Shown: piece by piece, positions 10,608 to 22,751 of the stretch
Layout: each line of letters opens with the position of its first letter
Position numbering within the stretch: the first letter of the stretch is position 1
Assembly: GCA_036897095.1 (NCBI GenBank)
Contig: JAYMSP010001921.1
Span: forward strand, 1-27,688
Source of the DNA: Plantago elongata
Lineage: Eukaryota; Streptophyta; Magnoliopsida; Lamiales; Plantaginaceae
Length of the DNA stretch: 27,688 nucleotides
Reading direction: 5' to 3'
Translations under genes and position numbers: made by a program
The notes under the pieces: model-generated
Told to the model about the DNA's origin: nothing
Databases searched by the model: none
The model's input: the letters and a program-made list of their open reading frames with translations, nothing else

Positions 10608-13065
10608 CATGAATTGCATTATTTTTTAAAGCTACATTACAAGGTGATTGAAAAAAAAAACTATTTTATATAATTTTCTAGAGTATGTAAGTTTTCTTTA
10701 AAAAATCTGTATGTAGAAAAAAGGGTATTTACATTTGATTATTTGTGGTGGAGAAACTTCCATGGACGGTCCCATCCGAAGCATTTTCGCATTTTTGGCC
10801 GAGTTCATGATTTCAACTCAGTTGGTGGGGGCAATTTGTTGTTTCTAAACTTTTTGGCGAGGTCCAAATTCAACCCAATAGTCAATTAAGACTAAACATT
10901 CCACTAATCACTTCAATAGTTCCACTTGCGCTGCTTAACACAAAATGGCAAAATCATGTACTTAGTTTAATTGTTAACACAAGCTTAGGGCTCATAAGAA
11001 ATAATTAAACCAGCCAACAGACTAAGCTAGTCGTGAATTGCATTTTTCTATGTCACTATCTGTATTGTAAACCAATCACTTTGGCTCACATTGCATGACT
11101 TATCCAGTGTAAGAATATTCAGATGGGACATGGAAGTTGTATATTCATGCACTTTAACCACGGCTTAAAATTTGTGTTTAGCATTCATACTAGACAGTGT
11201 TCACTAGCTAGAGTTCGTTGAATTAGAATGCTAGCTGCGGAAATTTAGAGCACTATTTATGCAATTTTTAAAATGAGTATGAAATACTCTTCAATTTAGT
11301 CTGTTTAGTTATAATTTATATTTTTTTTTAGTTTCATAAATTTTAATTAGAAAAAATATATCCTGAAGAATGATGTTGTAAATGAACTGTGCCCTAAAAC
11401 ATTCAATACAACTTTTCGATTAGATTAGTTTGTAATTTTAATCCATAATTCCATCCGAGGCGCCGTATTATGGTTATGGTGTCGATGGAATCTCCTCAAT
11501 AAGCGCGATCCAGCCAGAGCTTATAAACAATGAACTTGCTTGATCTTGTGTTTCGAGCCGTCGCATTATCACCCTTAATTAACGTAAACAATTAATTGAT
11601 TAGCACTAACCACACTAATTTCGAATCGTCGCATCAGCATCCTTATCGTACGTGCATGTAGCTAGCCAAAGTGAGAGCTTAATTTTCAACGAACAACATG
11701 GTTTTGTTTAAGTTCCTTTTTCATTTATGTCATAATCATTTTTGCTTTGTTATTAATTTCCACTATTTATTAACCTAATAGAACAATAATTTCATGGTAC
11801 AAACAAAACCTGAAACGGTGCTTTATAAGAAAAGTTAATTAATAGCTAGGCTAGTTAGTTTTTTTCTTTTTTTTAAATGGTAAATATTACAATCAATCTA
11901 TACACTATACTACACTTATATCAACCACACTTTAATTCTAAACCATGTTATGTCTTTACCCGGGATCGAACCTCCCTTTTCACTCCTAAACCACCTTATA
12001 TTTTCATCAAAGACTGAACCACCTTATGACTCAATGGACCTCCTCCTCCCCGCTACAACTCTATTCCACCGCACCACCTTATGACTCTCTAGACTAGCTA
12101 GTGTATATAGCTTTTGTAAAATGGATCGGCCGAGGTAAGTTATTGCAGAAAAGGCACTTGTTTAATCATTAGTGTAATTTGATATTTTCCATAATATTAA
12201 CTTATTGAAATGGCATTGATAAAGTAAGATTGACATATGCAATTTAGATTAATTTTAAATTTTAGTGACATCTGTGATTTTTTATGCTTCTGCCCATATA
12301 TGATTTCTCACTTTCTTTTTATAAACGATATGTCCTATAGGTCTCACAAGTCCGAAACTAAGCGAATTGAGACCGCTTGAGGCGTCTTAGTTCACCCTAA
12401 CCAAGTGGTCGAACATTGGTGTTACATTGGTCCGTCATAGAATAATTTCATTTGTTACCCGTTTTTAATTCTGGAGACCCTAACTATCCCGTTCTGTTGT
12501 ATGAAACTTAAGTAAAGACCCTTACATAACAAGAGTTGGTCATATACTACATTTGCATGAAATTTGTTGCAAATTAAGACTTGACAGGTTGGTAAACAAG
12601 CAATTAACACTGAATAAGCAAATAAATTAAGCAGAATTAAAAATTACTAGTGGACAAGGTCTGATCCAAGCTGCGGAATTGTATACCTTCCTTTAATTTC
12701 TTCAGCCCACAGAATTGAAGCTGAAAACCAGTTGATTGATAGATGTATGATGATGATCAGGTACGTACGCTTTGTCTGGTAGTACTTTGTTCACTACCCC
12801 ATGTACCTTACCGTTGGTTTAACTGCTTCTATTTTACAATGGTGGCAACCCAAGCGATTTCCTTTTTCAGATTTCTGAATCGTATCGTGACGTAACGTAA
12901 CAAATACACACAAATAGGACTCGCGCGAGATAATCGGCCACCTATTGTTTCAATGGGATGAAATACGAATGCGTAACCTACCTCATTGTACGCCAGGGCA
13001 TATTTTGAGTGACTTCAAAACGATATGTGACCATAAAGGATACAAATGTACAATAAGTTAGTGTA
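10608..13065. other. Intergenic region, no gene seen
   Basis: No coding region is supported. Small items: a diverged direct repeat starting TTTCGA(g/a)(c/t)CGTCGCAT at 11551 and 11619; three copies of CCACCTTAT (11991, 12019, 12074), the last two extended to CCACCTTATGACTC; and a box B-like GGTTCGATCCC on the minus strand near 11965 without a convincing box A. The remainder is AT-rich and unremarkable. Confidence 0.5.
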
Positions 13066-13282
13066 GGTTTTGTTTAGAATTACAATTTAATTGCAATTGA
13101 GAAGAGTGTGATTTATATTTTTCATACAATTTGAATGGTATATTTATTTACTTTTTCAGGATATAATTACAACTTAATTACAATTTTATATCAAACACTA
13201 AACAACTCAACTACAATTTAATTACTAATCATTAATTATTCACTATTCAATCGGATTCAACTACAATTTTATGCCAAACAAT
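13066..13282. mobile_element. Possible AT-rich MITE
   Basis: The left end (GGTTTTGTTTAGAATTACAA) and the complement of the right end (GATTGTTTGGCATAAAATTG) are imperfect inverted repeats. The interior repeats 'aactacaattt' words in the same sense. No clean target-site duplication was found, so the ends are approximate and the call is tentative. Confidence 0.3.
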
Positions 13283-13399
13283 CACTTAATTGTTGATTTA
13301 GACCGCCCCCTAGATGGGTTTGAGTCTTGAAATTTTAAGAGAGTGAGTGTACGTAAAATGAATTGATCGCAACTTTCTGATTTAGAAAAATGTTTAGGT

Positions 13400-14095
13400 C
13401 ATATTCATTAGTGACATACGATGACGCGTCGTCGTAACACGATAGCTCGTCGTGTGTTTTTGCTGCAGTGGTGATGCGTCGCCGTCACCACGTCATTAAT
13501 TTATTTTTAATTTTTTTAATCTTTTTATATTCTTATTTACACATTAATCATATTATAAGAATGTTTAGATGTTGAAATGAATAAATTTGTATTTTTTAGT
13601 CGTTCTATAATTTATTAAGGTTTAAAATAAAAAATAATTTTTTTTATGTTTCTAAAAATATATTTAACATATTATAATAGTGTTTAGAAGTCAAAAATAA
13701 TAAAATTTTATATTTAGAGGTTGTTTTACAATTTTAAGTTTAATTAAGAGAGAAAATGAGTTCGAGGTGGAATCATTCAAAAATAATCAAGGGTGGTATA
13801 TGTTCGTAGATTTCAAAGAGACAAACTTGTTGGTGATATTTATTTATTTTTTATATTTTTATTTTCTAAGTTATTCGCGTTTGAAATTGAATAAAATATA
13901 AAAGAGCGGAAAAAATTAAAAAATTAAAGAGGGGACAAGCTGGGGCGCGTGACATCAGGTGATGCGCACGCGCGACGGCTCCATTGAAGCCGGTCTTATG
14001 TCCGGGCCAGTGATGGAGGGATGTTGTTCGTACAACCAAGCAAAAATAGACTGTCATGTGGTATCGCTAGACATCGTGAGTTCGTGACATCGTGA
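13400..14095. repeat. Two GC-rich blocks within AT-rich DNA, possible CACTA-type remnant
   Basis: The first block (about 13417-13495) is dense in CGTCG/CGACG words and short palindromes. On the minus strand it contains CACTGCAGCAAAAACAC followed by CGACGAGC, which resembles a CACTA-type end with subterminal repeats. The second block (about 13935-14095) is also GC-rich. The DNA between is very AT-rich. I cannot pair the two ends with certainty, and no transposase is present. Confidence 0.3.
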
Positions 14096-15465
14096 TCAAT
14101 TATATATAAAAACTGCTTTGATGTTTTACATTCTCCTTTTTCCTCACATTTTCTAAATGTATAGAGATTATGAGCAGATGAAATTGCAAGAGTGAAGAGA
14201 AGACTAGTTATATAGAGCTTCTAACTAAATTATACATCTAACTGCTATGTACCATATTCTATACAGAAGGTACTACTCCAATTAATCTAACTGCTGTGTA
14301 CAACTATTAATACATTCATTACAATGTTGAGTAAGCAACATTTCGATGGTTCGATTCGTCCGTCTAGAAAAATAATCTCACAAAATTCACTAACGTATTT
14401 TGACATTTTTATGTCTAGTAATATGTCTTCTTGCTACTCAAATTTTTTAATATCACATTGTAATTTAATCTTGTCATTTTGTATTTGTATCATTGTATTT
14501 GTTTTCTTCCCCATCTTTTCCTTCTTCTAAAGCAACCACTTCCCAGAAAACTAGTGTTTTTTCCCCTAAAATTGGAAGCCCTTTTTGAAGAACCAACTAT
14601 TCCCTTTAACTTTTTCCCGATTATAGATCCACGATCCATCAAAATTCAAGACCGGAATTCTACCTGCGGTTGGATTCTATCACAGCCCAGATTTCACTTT
14701 TCTTTTATCATTCATACTATCGATCAATCTAGTAGGGCAGGGTAAAAAAAGTGGTCAATTTTTTTGTTGAACAGCATTGACTACATAAAAAGATAATTAT
14801 AATGTTTAAATTCAATTCATGACTAAACGTAACTACTATCGATCATCATGGCTTCCTACAAGAGTTACGAGGCAAATCCATTGAAAAATAACCAGTTACT
14901 TGAGGGTAGAGCTTGCCGGCCTAGCTAGTGAGACGTCGAATTTTAATTTGATGTGTCGGAGACTAATAGCACGACGGACTACGTTGTGAAGTTTGCAATG
15001 TGTCAATTTGAAATTGTGGAAATGGTAGTCTTATATCACTAATCGTAGGAGTCCCATTTAGTTGTTTTATCTCAAATTTATGATAAGAGGTAGATAAAAT
15101 AATAAAATTATTATATTTTCAGGTTGTTTAAAAGTACTATGACCCACTCTCAAATTTATAATTGTGCAAAACTCTCTCTTCATTTGAGCACTCCCTAAAA
15201 TTTTTGAAGGAGTAATTAATCAGACCCAATAAACTTAATATGTAGTTCTTATTAAAAATAGGTCTCCTACAATTATAAAGAAAAGTAAAGTGTCCTTAAA
15301 AATAATATAGAAGCTCATTGAGATGCATTTGAGAGAAAATATATAAGATTCTTACCACTATTGCTCTTAGCCTTTCGACCCCAATCTCCATTAATCAGTA
15401 TCACAAAGCTTCTTCTTGCGTGCCTGAACTGTGGTTATGATCATTTTTATATTTTGACATTTATT
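14096..15465. other. Intergenic region, no gene seen
   Basis: AT-rich. It contains a weak direct repeat around TCTAACTGCT(a/g)TGTAC (14228 and 14287). Open frames at 14324-14745 are T-rich, carry no motif and are not supported as genes. Confidence 0.5.
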
Positions 15466-15479
15466 TTAATACCATAAAT

Positions 15480-15570
15480 GACAACGAGGTGCAACTCAGT
15501 TGGTAAGACGTTTCACCTTCAATTAATATGTCAGAGGTTCGAGTCAGCTTAGTCGTTTTAAAAAATAAAA
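15480..15570 (+). mobile_element. tRNA-derived SINE, copy 2
   Basis: It starts GACAACG, has box A-like GCAACTCAGTTGGTAAGACG and box B-like GGTTCGAGTCA, and ends in an A-rich tail. A perfect 14-base target-site duplication, TTAATACCATAAAT, flanks it at 15466-15479 and 15571-15584. This proves insertion of a unit of 91 bases including the tail. Confidence 0.92.
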
Positions 15571-15584
15571 TTAATACCATAAAT

Positions 15585-16368
15585 TTAGTAGTTGGTCAGA
15601 CAACTCTTGTACGAGATATGTCTTTTTTATGATGTACTTAAAAAAAATTACGTGGATGGATCATATATTATTAAAACTAGCCAATCTTAGTTTTTGCTAG
15701 TACATGTTAATACGTACTTTGTAATTTTTAGTGTATTTACATATTGTATTACAGGATGACAAATTGTATATTAGTTGTAGCAAAAGAGTAGTTGAACATA
15801 TCGAATGTATGCAAGTTGAGGATTTTTTTTTCTATATAAGCTCATCATTTCAGACGTTAATTTATTTCCATACGCAATAATTTAAGAAGATTGATTTTGA
15901 ATACTAGGTTGTTTCTACTTAACTAATTCAACCTTAACTAGGATGAACGACACAATATCTGCTGTCCGTACGGAGAAAATCACAAGAAAACATTATCTAA
16001 GACTGGAACCACGACTACCCTAAAGCATGGACTACAGTTAATGATTTATTCTCCTAGTTAATTGGCTCTGTCGGGACTAAATGCAACAACCTTTGCAATG
16101 GCATATATTGATTTCTAAGTTCTTTTAGTCGTTTTTAATTAGCTGGTGGCAAGTCCTCAGTTAATTATAGTTCTCTAGTCCCGTACGTCGGAGCATTATT
16201 TCATTTGCAAGACCTGAAACCTGATGCATTTGCTGAAATTTACCACATCAATTGTTCAACATGATCTGTTATGTAACAAAGCTGGGTCAGAAACCGGTTG
16301 GTTGCCAAACAGATATAATGGCAGATTGGCAGTCACGGTTAAAGATTATTAGTTGGATCATCATAATA
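15585..16368. other. Intergenic region, no gene seen
   Basis: AT-rich DNA between a SINE and a hAT-type element. No coding region, RNA gene or repeat could be supported. Confidence 0.5.
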
Positions 16369-16376
16369 GTTGTTGA

Positions 16377-16541
16377 CAGGGACGTACGCAGGATTTTAAT
16401 CCCGAAGTGAAATTATATATATGAGAATTTTTCGAGGGTTGGAGTATCGAAAATTAAAATTTTCAAAAATATTACTTACAAAATAAAAAAATTCCGAGTT
16501 GGAGGGATGCTCGCCCCCCTGCCCTCCCAGGTCCGCCCCTG
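16377..16541. mobile_element. hAT-type non-autonomous element (165 bp)
   Basis: It is flanked by an exact 8-base duplication GTTGTTGA (16369-16376 and 16542-16549), the duplication length of hAT transposons. The left end is CAGGGACGTACGCAGG and the complement of the right end is CAGGGGCGGACCTGGG, imperfect terminal inverted repeats (11 of 16 positions). The interior is AT-rich with a C-rich stretch near the right end. It has no coding capacity and must have been moved by a transposase from elsewhere. Confidence 0.88.
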
Positions 16542-16905
16542 GTTGTTGAGATTAATTGTGATATTTCAATAACCGAATTGTGCATTGTTGCAAGAGAAAA
16601 TGAAGATAATAGGATGATTCTATTTTGGTAACTACCACTAATTAACTAACCATAAGCTACAACTTGTATTGCTGGATGTACAACTGAAAGGGTTTTTAGA
16701 AACTGGCCGAATTGGGTCGAACTCAATTGGTCCGACTTAACTCTTTTCCTTGACCTTGATAATGGTTATTAGCATATTATGATTATAATTGATTATTAGA
16801 GCCCAACTGCGATTTTGCAGAATCATATTAAGGTCAAACTTCATTCTAAACTATGTACGAAACTCTGTAATTGGAGTAGGCTCAGTTTAATAGTATTAAC
16901 TTCTC

Positions 16906-16993
16906 GACAACGAAATGCAACTCAGCTGGTAAGGTGCTCCACCTCCAATTAACATATCGGGGGTTCGAGTCACCTCTTTACCCTTAAAAAAAG
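16906..16993 (+). mobile_element. tRNA-derived SINE, copy 3
   Basis: It begins GACAACG, has box A-like GCAACTCAGCTGGTAAGGTG and box B-like GGTTCGAGTCA, and ends in an A tail. A perfect 16-base target-site duplication, ATAGTATTAACTTCTC, flanks it at 16890-16905 and 16994-17009. The exact duplication points to a fairly recent insertion. Confidence 0.93.
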
Positions 16994-17066
16994 ATAGTAT
17001 TAACTTCTCAGCTAACATATAACTACGGTGAATATATTTCATGAACAAATTACTACATTACTTAAC

Positions 17067-17116
17067 TGCCTAACTAGCTAGCAAGCAATGTGCCTAACTA
17101 GCTAGCAAGCAATGTG
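17067..17116. repeat. 24-base tandem duplication (A)
   Basis: Two identical head-to-tail copies of a 24-base unit containing CTAACTAGCTAGCAAGCAATG (17067-17090 and 17091-17114), plus two bases of a third copy. Confidence 0.97.
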
Positions 17117-17154
17117 TATCAACTTCCTAATCAATCACTATTAGACTGCATTGC

Positions 17155-17208
17155 ATTTGAACTGGATTGAGGATGCACATTTGAACTGGATTGAGGATGC
17201 ACATTTGA
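17155..17208. repeat. 24-base tandem duplication (B)
   Basis: Two identical copies of a different 24-base unit beginning ATTTGAACTGGATTGAGGAT (17155-17178 and 17179-17202), followed by six bases of a third. It lies 40 bases after duplication A, with the same period but unrelated sequence. Confidence 0.97.
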
Positions 17209-17836
17209 CTAGACAAACTTAAAAACTGATACATATATATGATGATATAACTACATTTGGTGACTTAATTAATCATGTGGGCATGCTCATTAGCTTATGC
17301 AGAGTTGATTGGGTCAATAATATGTTGTACTCTAGTGCTGTCTGTTAACGTCACGAGTTACCACCTCTAGCTAACTTTTCAATTAACTAGTAAAAAGTGA
17401 AATAAGACAATTAGTTTAACTTTTCTGCATGTGAAATTCATCAGATCTGATAATTATACTTTCTAAACTCGGCCTGCTACTTACTCTATTCCAAACCATA
17501 GTTTTCATTTAGCTTTTGCACAAAATTTTTACGAGTGTGACAGCAAGGTGATGATAGTAACAATTAAAAGGAATACTATTGATAATGTACGAAAGAGTGA
17601 TTAGACAGAATGATAATAGGGTGTTTCATAAAATGAAATTGATAGTGTTTAATAGAATGATGATTAAAATAGTTGTGGTTGATTATTTCCTAAACTGAGA
17701 TTAGCTGTCTGGTGAATCACATAAAAGAACAATAACGTACAATCGAGGAACAATAATTCTTTTGTGGATAAATGTGTTGGTTTCTTAGACTATTTTGTCA
17801 GTAAAATATGGAAGTTATCGTTGTCAGAATAATAAA

Positions 17837-17884
17837 TAGTTTAAGTTAATAAGTTAAAATAACTAGTTTAAGTTAATAAGTTAA
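17837..17884. repeat. 21-base direct repeat, period 27
   Basis: TAGTTTAAGTTAATAAGTTA, plus one further A, occurs at 17837-17857 and again at 17864-17884, separated by six bases. Confidence 0.95.
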
Positions 17885-18580
17885 TTAGGCTTAGTAGTCC
17901 TTAAGATTTTATATATACTGGATCTGAGCCAATGGTTTTTTCAGTTTGGTTTTTGCTAAAAAAAATTTAGAACCTGGTTTTGGTACAGTATATTCCCTAT
18001 TCTACCATTCTACTATCATTCTACTGTACTTTAATTCCAGGTTTTTGACAAAAGTTTGTATGCTTACGCATTAGATTATTGATTTGAGATTCCAGCATAT
18101 TCTTTCTACGTTGAAATATTATATGCATATAGGACTTTAATTAATTTGTTCTTTTGTTCCCACACATAAAAGCCTTAGCACAGGAATGGGCTTAATCAGT
18201 GCACAATAACTGCCAAGTTCGTTATAATCCGGGAGGAAGATTCTGCAATTCATAATGCGCAATAGTTTATGTTTCGTACATATAGATACATTACATCTAT
18301 TCCATATAAAATGTCACTTTAATCAAAATTATAAATAACACGTAGATTATTAAGATATGAACTTCACACGTCGAAAATGAAGTTTTCTTAAACGTGTAAT
18401 CTACTATAGTAGTAGATACCACTTATAAAAGAATTACTGAAATTATTAAAATGTGAAAGAATAATTGAAAGCTCAAAGTGTATTGAGGATTTGTGGGTGC
18501 GCAAGTCACAATCTAAAGTTGATTACAATCTTCTTTAACCTACTACGTTTGATTAACTCCATGAAGAAAGTATGAACGGA
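17885..18580. other. Intergenic region, no gene seen
   Basis: AT-rich. It contains the 12-base palindrome CTACTATAGTAG (18401-18412). No coding region or RNA gene could be supported. Confidence 0.5.
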
Positions 18581-18589
18581 AAGCCCAAT

Positions 18590-18940
18590 AATTGTATCTA
18601 TTCAAAGTGAGCTTCAGCGAAAAGGTTTTGTGGAACTGCACTGACTTGTTATGTTGTAAAATAACTCTCGAGGGACCTGTTCGTGAAAAGTAACACCTAT
18701 CGGACTCAACTCTTTGACACTATAAATAGATACTCGTATTCGAATTTTCTACTCGCTCAAAATCCAACCTTCTCTCCCTCTTAACTTTCTAGAAAGTATG
18801 AATAAACTTTTATTGTATTAGTTTGTCGAGCCAGAGTTCAAGTGCTAGCTAGACTGATTCAAATATTGTTGCTATACCTACCTATTTATTAAGTATTCGT
18901 GCGAGACAAATAAAGTCTTAAGGAAATAGGTCAATAGTTC
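18590..18940 (+). mobile_element. LTR-like remnant (Copia-type suspected)
   Basis: A TATAAATA box (18721-18728) is followed by a pyrimidine-rich stretch (about 18768-18790) and two AATAAA signals (18801-18806 and 18909-18914). This compact promoter-plus-polyadenylation order is typical of an LTR. No primer-binding site, internal coding region or partner LTR is seen, and no TG...CA ends with a 5-base duplication were found, so the borders are approximate. A solo LTR is the likeliest reading; a small non-coding transcription unit is the alternative. Confidence 0.4.
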
Positions 18941-20219
18941 GGTCTTTCTTACTATGTTTTTATGTTTTTGCTTTTCGTCCTATATACTGCCACCAACTAA
19001 TATCATTTGCAAACGAAATATGTAGTATTTGATTGGAATATAAAATAATGGATGATTAGACTATAATCTTACAAATACATGGACACTGGTATACTGTAAA
19101 GTTTATTTGTGTTCTTAATTTGTCGGTACTTTAAGCTGGTTAGTTTTAAGTCAAGTACAAGTCACATGAGAATTCTTTGTGTGTTTTGTACGTAATGAGA
19201 CTAGTTGTATAATATTATTTCTATATATTATGTGATTTGTAAGTTATAAGAAGCAGCTAGAAGAAATGAAGGGCCACATTTGAGAGTAGAGAAAAAATAA
19301 ACATTTATGTTCCACGGTCGCACTACAACAAGATCTAACACAGTGAACACTAATACTTAATTTCAAAGTTGATATGATGATTAATTCAATCTTAATATCT
19401 CCGTATCAATTGGAAAACGATTAAGAATCTTTCTAATAACTTAGTCATGGTTGCTTATGGGGACAGCTTTGGACTTATCAGCAATTTGTTGTAGGACATT
19501 ATTCAATTTGTCCTAGTGATATGGCAAGTGGTTTAGGAAATTTTGCAATTTGTAATAGGAAGAAGATTTGCAGGTTGGAGTATAAGATTTTGTATGTAGA
19601 AGAGGATAACTAAAATCATCTTCGATAAATTAAGATTTTTCTCTTTAACTGTAATTATTCAAATTGAACTAACTTGAACTAAATTAAATTGAATTGAATT
19701 GAATAAAATATAACTAAATAAAGCTGAAATAAAACTGAACTAAGTCGGACAAAATGAATTAGCAGATGGAATAGAATATAACCTAAATTACTTGTACATG
19801 ATAATTATTTAGTAGACCAATAAGCTAAAATGATGAGACATATATACCAATATAACATACGCCACCTATGACTTCACCCCAATTATTCATTTTGAAACGG
19901 ACACACAAAGAAAATTAGAACGTAGCATACCTCTAACCTACCTATCACTCAACTATCATATAATTACAAACATGTCACCTCCTTCAACATGTGTTATTGT
20001 TTTAATATCCCCCACTAATATTTTCTCCATCCATTTATATCAAATTAAATGATACATACAATTATATATCTATGTTTGAATGTAAATGTACCATTTCCAT
20101 TTACTTTTTGCTTATTTTACAAACATGTGCATTTTGTTCCTTCTAATTATACCACATATACATCATATTAGCATTGGTGATTCAACTAGTAAATGTGTAA
20201 TCGTAGAATTATGTCTAGA
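18941..20219. other. Intergenic region with a degenerate GAACTAAA-like repeat
   Basis: Mostly AT-rich with no gene. At about 19660-19760 there is an imperfect array of (t)gaactaaa/gaattgaa words, a pattern found in many plant repeats. CACTACAACAAGATC at 19321 resembles a CACTA terminus but has no partner nearby. Confidence 0.4.
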
Positions 20220-20224
20220 TTAAA

Positions 20225-20590
20225 GGCCTTGAAGGGTGGACGACCTCTTCAAGAGATCATCCATCAAGCTTGTGAAGGTCTTTGAGGTGGATCCACTCGA
20301 GGCGAGCCTCCTATAGCTCGAGGAGCCTACTCCGCAGAGCAAGATAACCCTAGCATATGTTTGCACGATAACGGATATAGGGGAGCGTTTTTGTATCAAT
20401 AACCATGTCCATTTGTCACACCTATATGTTAATACTCTCCTATATGCTCATTAATCAGGTAAGCTTTCATTAATTACCCTCTAATACATCTAATAGCTCA
20501 TCTCATATTCCATTTTACAGATCACACCGAACTTAAAATAGGCAAGTCGGGCAAAAACCTCATCCATACTCTCAAGGCAATCACAACAAC
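20225..20590 (+). mobile_element. LTR-like remnant (Ty3/Gypsy Tat-type suspected)
   Basis: A GC-richer island. The left part repeats GGTGGA/CTCGAGG words (20236-20340). Next come TGTTTGCACGATAACGG and the block ATTAATCAGGTAAGC...TTTTACAG (20453-20520), then ATCACAACAACAAATTAAG. The word order resembles LTRs of Tat-lineage Gypsy elements as I remember them. That comparison is from memory and needs a database search. No internal protein is present. Confidence 0.4.
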
Positions 20591-22740
20591 AAATTAAGAG
20601 TTGTAAAATCCAAATGTCTTTGAGTGTGGTGTATTAACGGGACAATAGTTTTTCATTTTCATCCTCCTCTATAGGTCTCAGTGTCTCGCCCTCCACTGTA
20701 ACAATAGATCATGTAACACAATTGAAAAGACGTAGGGTTTAATTTTCCGTTTTAACGATAACAAACATAGGAACCCCACCCGCCCACATTAAGGGCCAGA
20801 AGTTAAAAACGGGCCTGGACATGGACAAATGCAAAGTAACATGAAGAAGGAAGATACTATAGCTAGCATAGTTTGTCTGGTTATATGTTGTCTTTGTATA
20901 AACTTCTCTGTTTTACCTTTTAATCCATCAGGCATCAGCCATGGTCCAGGACCAGGATCGTCCAAACCAAGTGACTGGCACTAATCAACCGTCAGCTTTT
21001 TTCCTTCGGAGATCTAATCTATCACCAATCTACATCCAAATCCAAACTGTTATTTAGAAAGTTCTTTCCCTATCTTTCATTCTTAGCTTTACATAAATTA
21101 ACGTAACAATTTACCCACGTTAATTTATCGATATATGCTTTTTTATATTTTTAAAACAACTAAAAATATTATTAATAAAGAGCCAAAAGCACAATTAATA
21201 TTTTCAACGAACCATGAAACAAGTTCTCTCAATGAATATTTATAAATAAAAAAGAATTACATCGTCCAAATCATGAAACAAGTTCTAGACCACGATTATA
21301 GGATCAACCAACAAATTAAAACCAAAATTTTCACAACGGTCAACTTATTCTGCACCCCTCGCCTATCTTGACAACCAGATTAAATCTTAACCACACAAAC
21401 AACTAGGATAAAATTCACCATCAAACCGATATATATACTAGTTTTTACTTTTCCCTGCATCAAATTAATTTCATACTTAAACCTGTCTCTAAACGTCCAC
21501 GAAATTAATAAATAAGTTGTGCATGTATGGAGTGGAAAAGTAACGATGATTACAGTTTGACATGATACGCACAAGTCTATGTGCAATAATTTATGAAGGA
21601 ATTAGAGATTTGAGGATGAACAGAGTAATATAGTGAAGCTGCTTCAGCATGTTGCACGAATAATAATTGGAGGAGTATCTCAATTATTATGACCCATAAA
21701 TATACTCAATACATGCGTGATACATTCCTCAATCATCTGGTATAATCCAAATTAATAAATGTCTAAAGGATAAGCACACAAACCCACTGTGAAAATTTTC
21801 TCCTTTTTCTTTATTTTTAGAAGAAGATTGTCAACTTCAAATGAATACAAGGGTTAATGTGAGACGTTTCTATCCTTCTCGTATTGTTTTGGTGAAATAT
21901 TGTGTTAATGATTCCTGCAGAATAACAATCTATAGTTGTCAACAGTCATATAAATGTTTAAATGAACTTTTTTGTTTGAACTAGATGAATATGATTAAAG
22001 GAGCTACCCATGTACACAACAACTAGTCAGCTAATCTCGAAAAACAATTACAAAGTCAAAATGAAACCGAAACAAAAAAATAATCACAAGTTCATCATTC
22101 GTCAACATTCAGCAGAAACAAGAATCCCAAATCGATTTTCAAAAAGAAAAAAGAAAACCCAAAAATCCAAGATCCGTGGAACAAAAATCACTAATTCAAA
22201 TCGATGGAGCGTAGAGGGATGATGATGAATCCTTTCTTGATCCAATTCCAAGAAACCCATATCGATGGCAATGGTGATTGGATTTATAGATGAAGATCAA
22301 TCTTCAGACTTAAGTCATAAATGCTAATCGCGACTGGAGAAAAGGGGATGATTATCCGACCCGTACAAATATTTCGAGTTGGGTACGGGTTCGGATTCTA
22401 GAACCCGTAAATGATCTTTGGGTTCCCACTCACGGTTTTTTTTCCAAGTTTCGTGTTGGATCGGGTCCTACACACTTTACTGACATTTTCTGCGGTGGAG
22501 GATGAGCGGCGCATAGGCGAGGGTTTTAAGAGTTGACGTTTGGGTTTTTTCTCTTTTCCTTTTTACGGATATATTTTTTCTCCAACTAATAATCTTTGCT
22601 TCTTTTTTACCGATGATACTTGGGGTTAATTTTAAGGGGTTGTGGGAAAGTTGATTAAGGTTTTGCCACAATATATACCAAGAATGGTTAACGCTTCTGG
22701 AAAAATATTGAAGGTTTCAGTTCAGGACAAGTGATTTTTT
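20591..22740. other. Intergenic region, no supported gene
   Basis: At 22000-22330 the minus strand has leader-like sequence with a 51-codon frame starting at 22260 (MGFLELDQERIHHHPSTL). It could be a captured first exon but has no known motif. At 22360-22420 there are ACCCG/GGGTACGGG words. The remainder is AT-rich. Confidence 0.35.
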
Positions 22741-22751
22741 GGTAATGAAAG

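Noticed and set aside
11940..12090. A minus-strand SINE around GGTTCGATCCC
   Set aside because: There is no convincing box A or tail; only the box B-like word and CCACCTTAT repeats are present.
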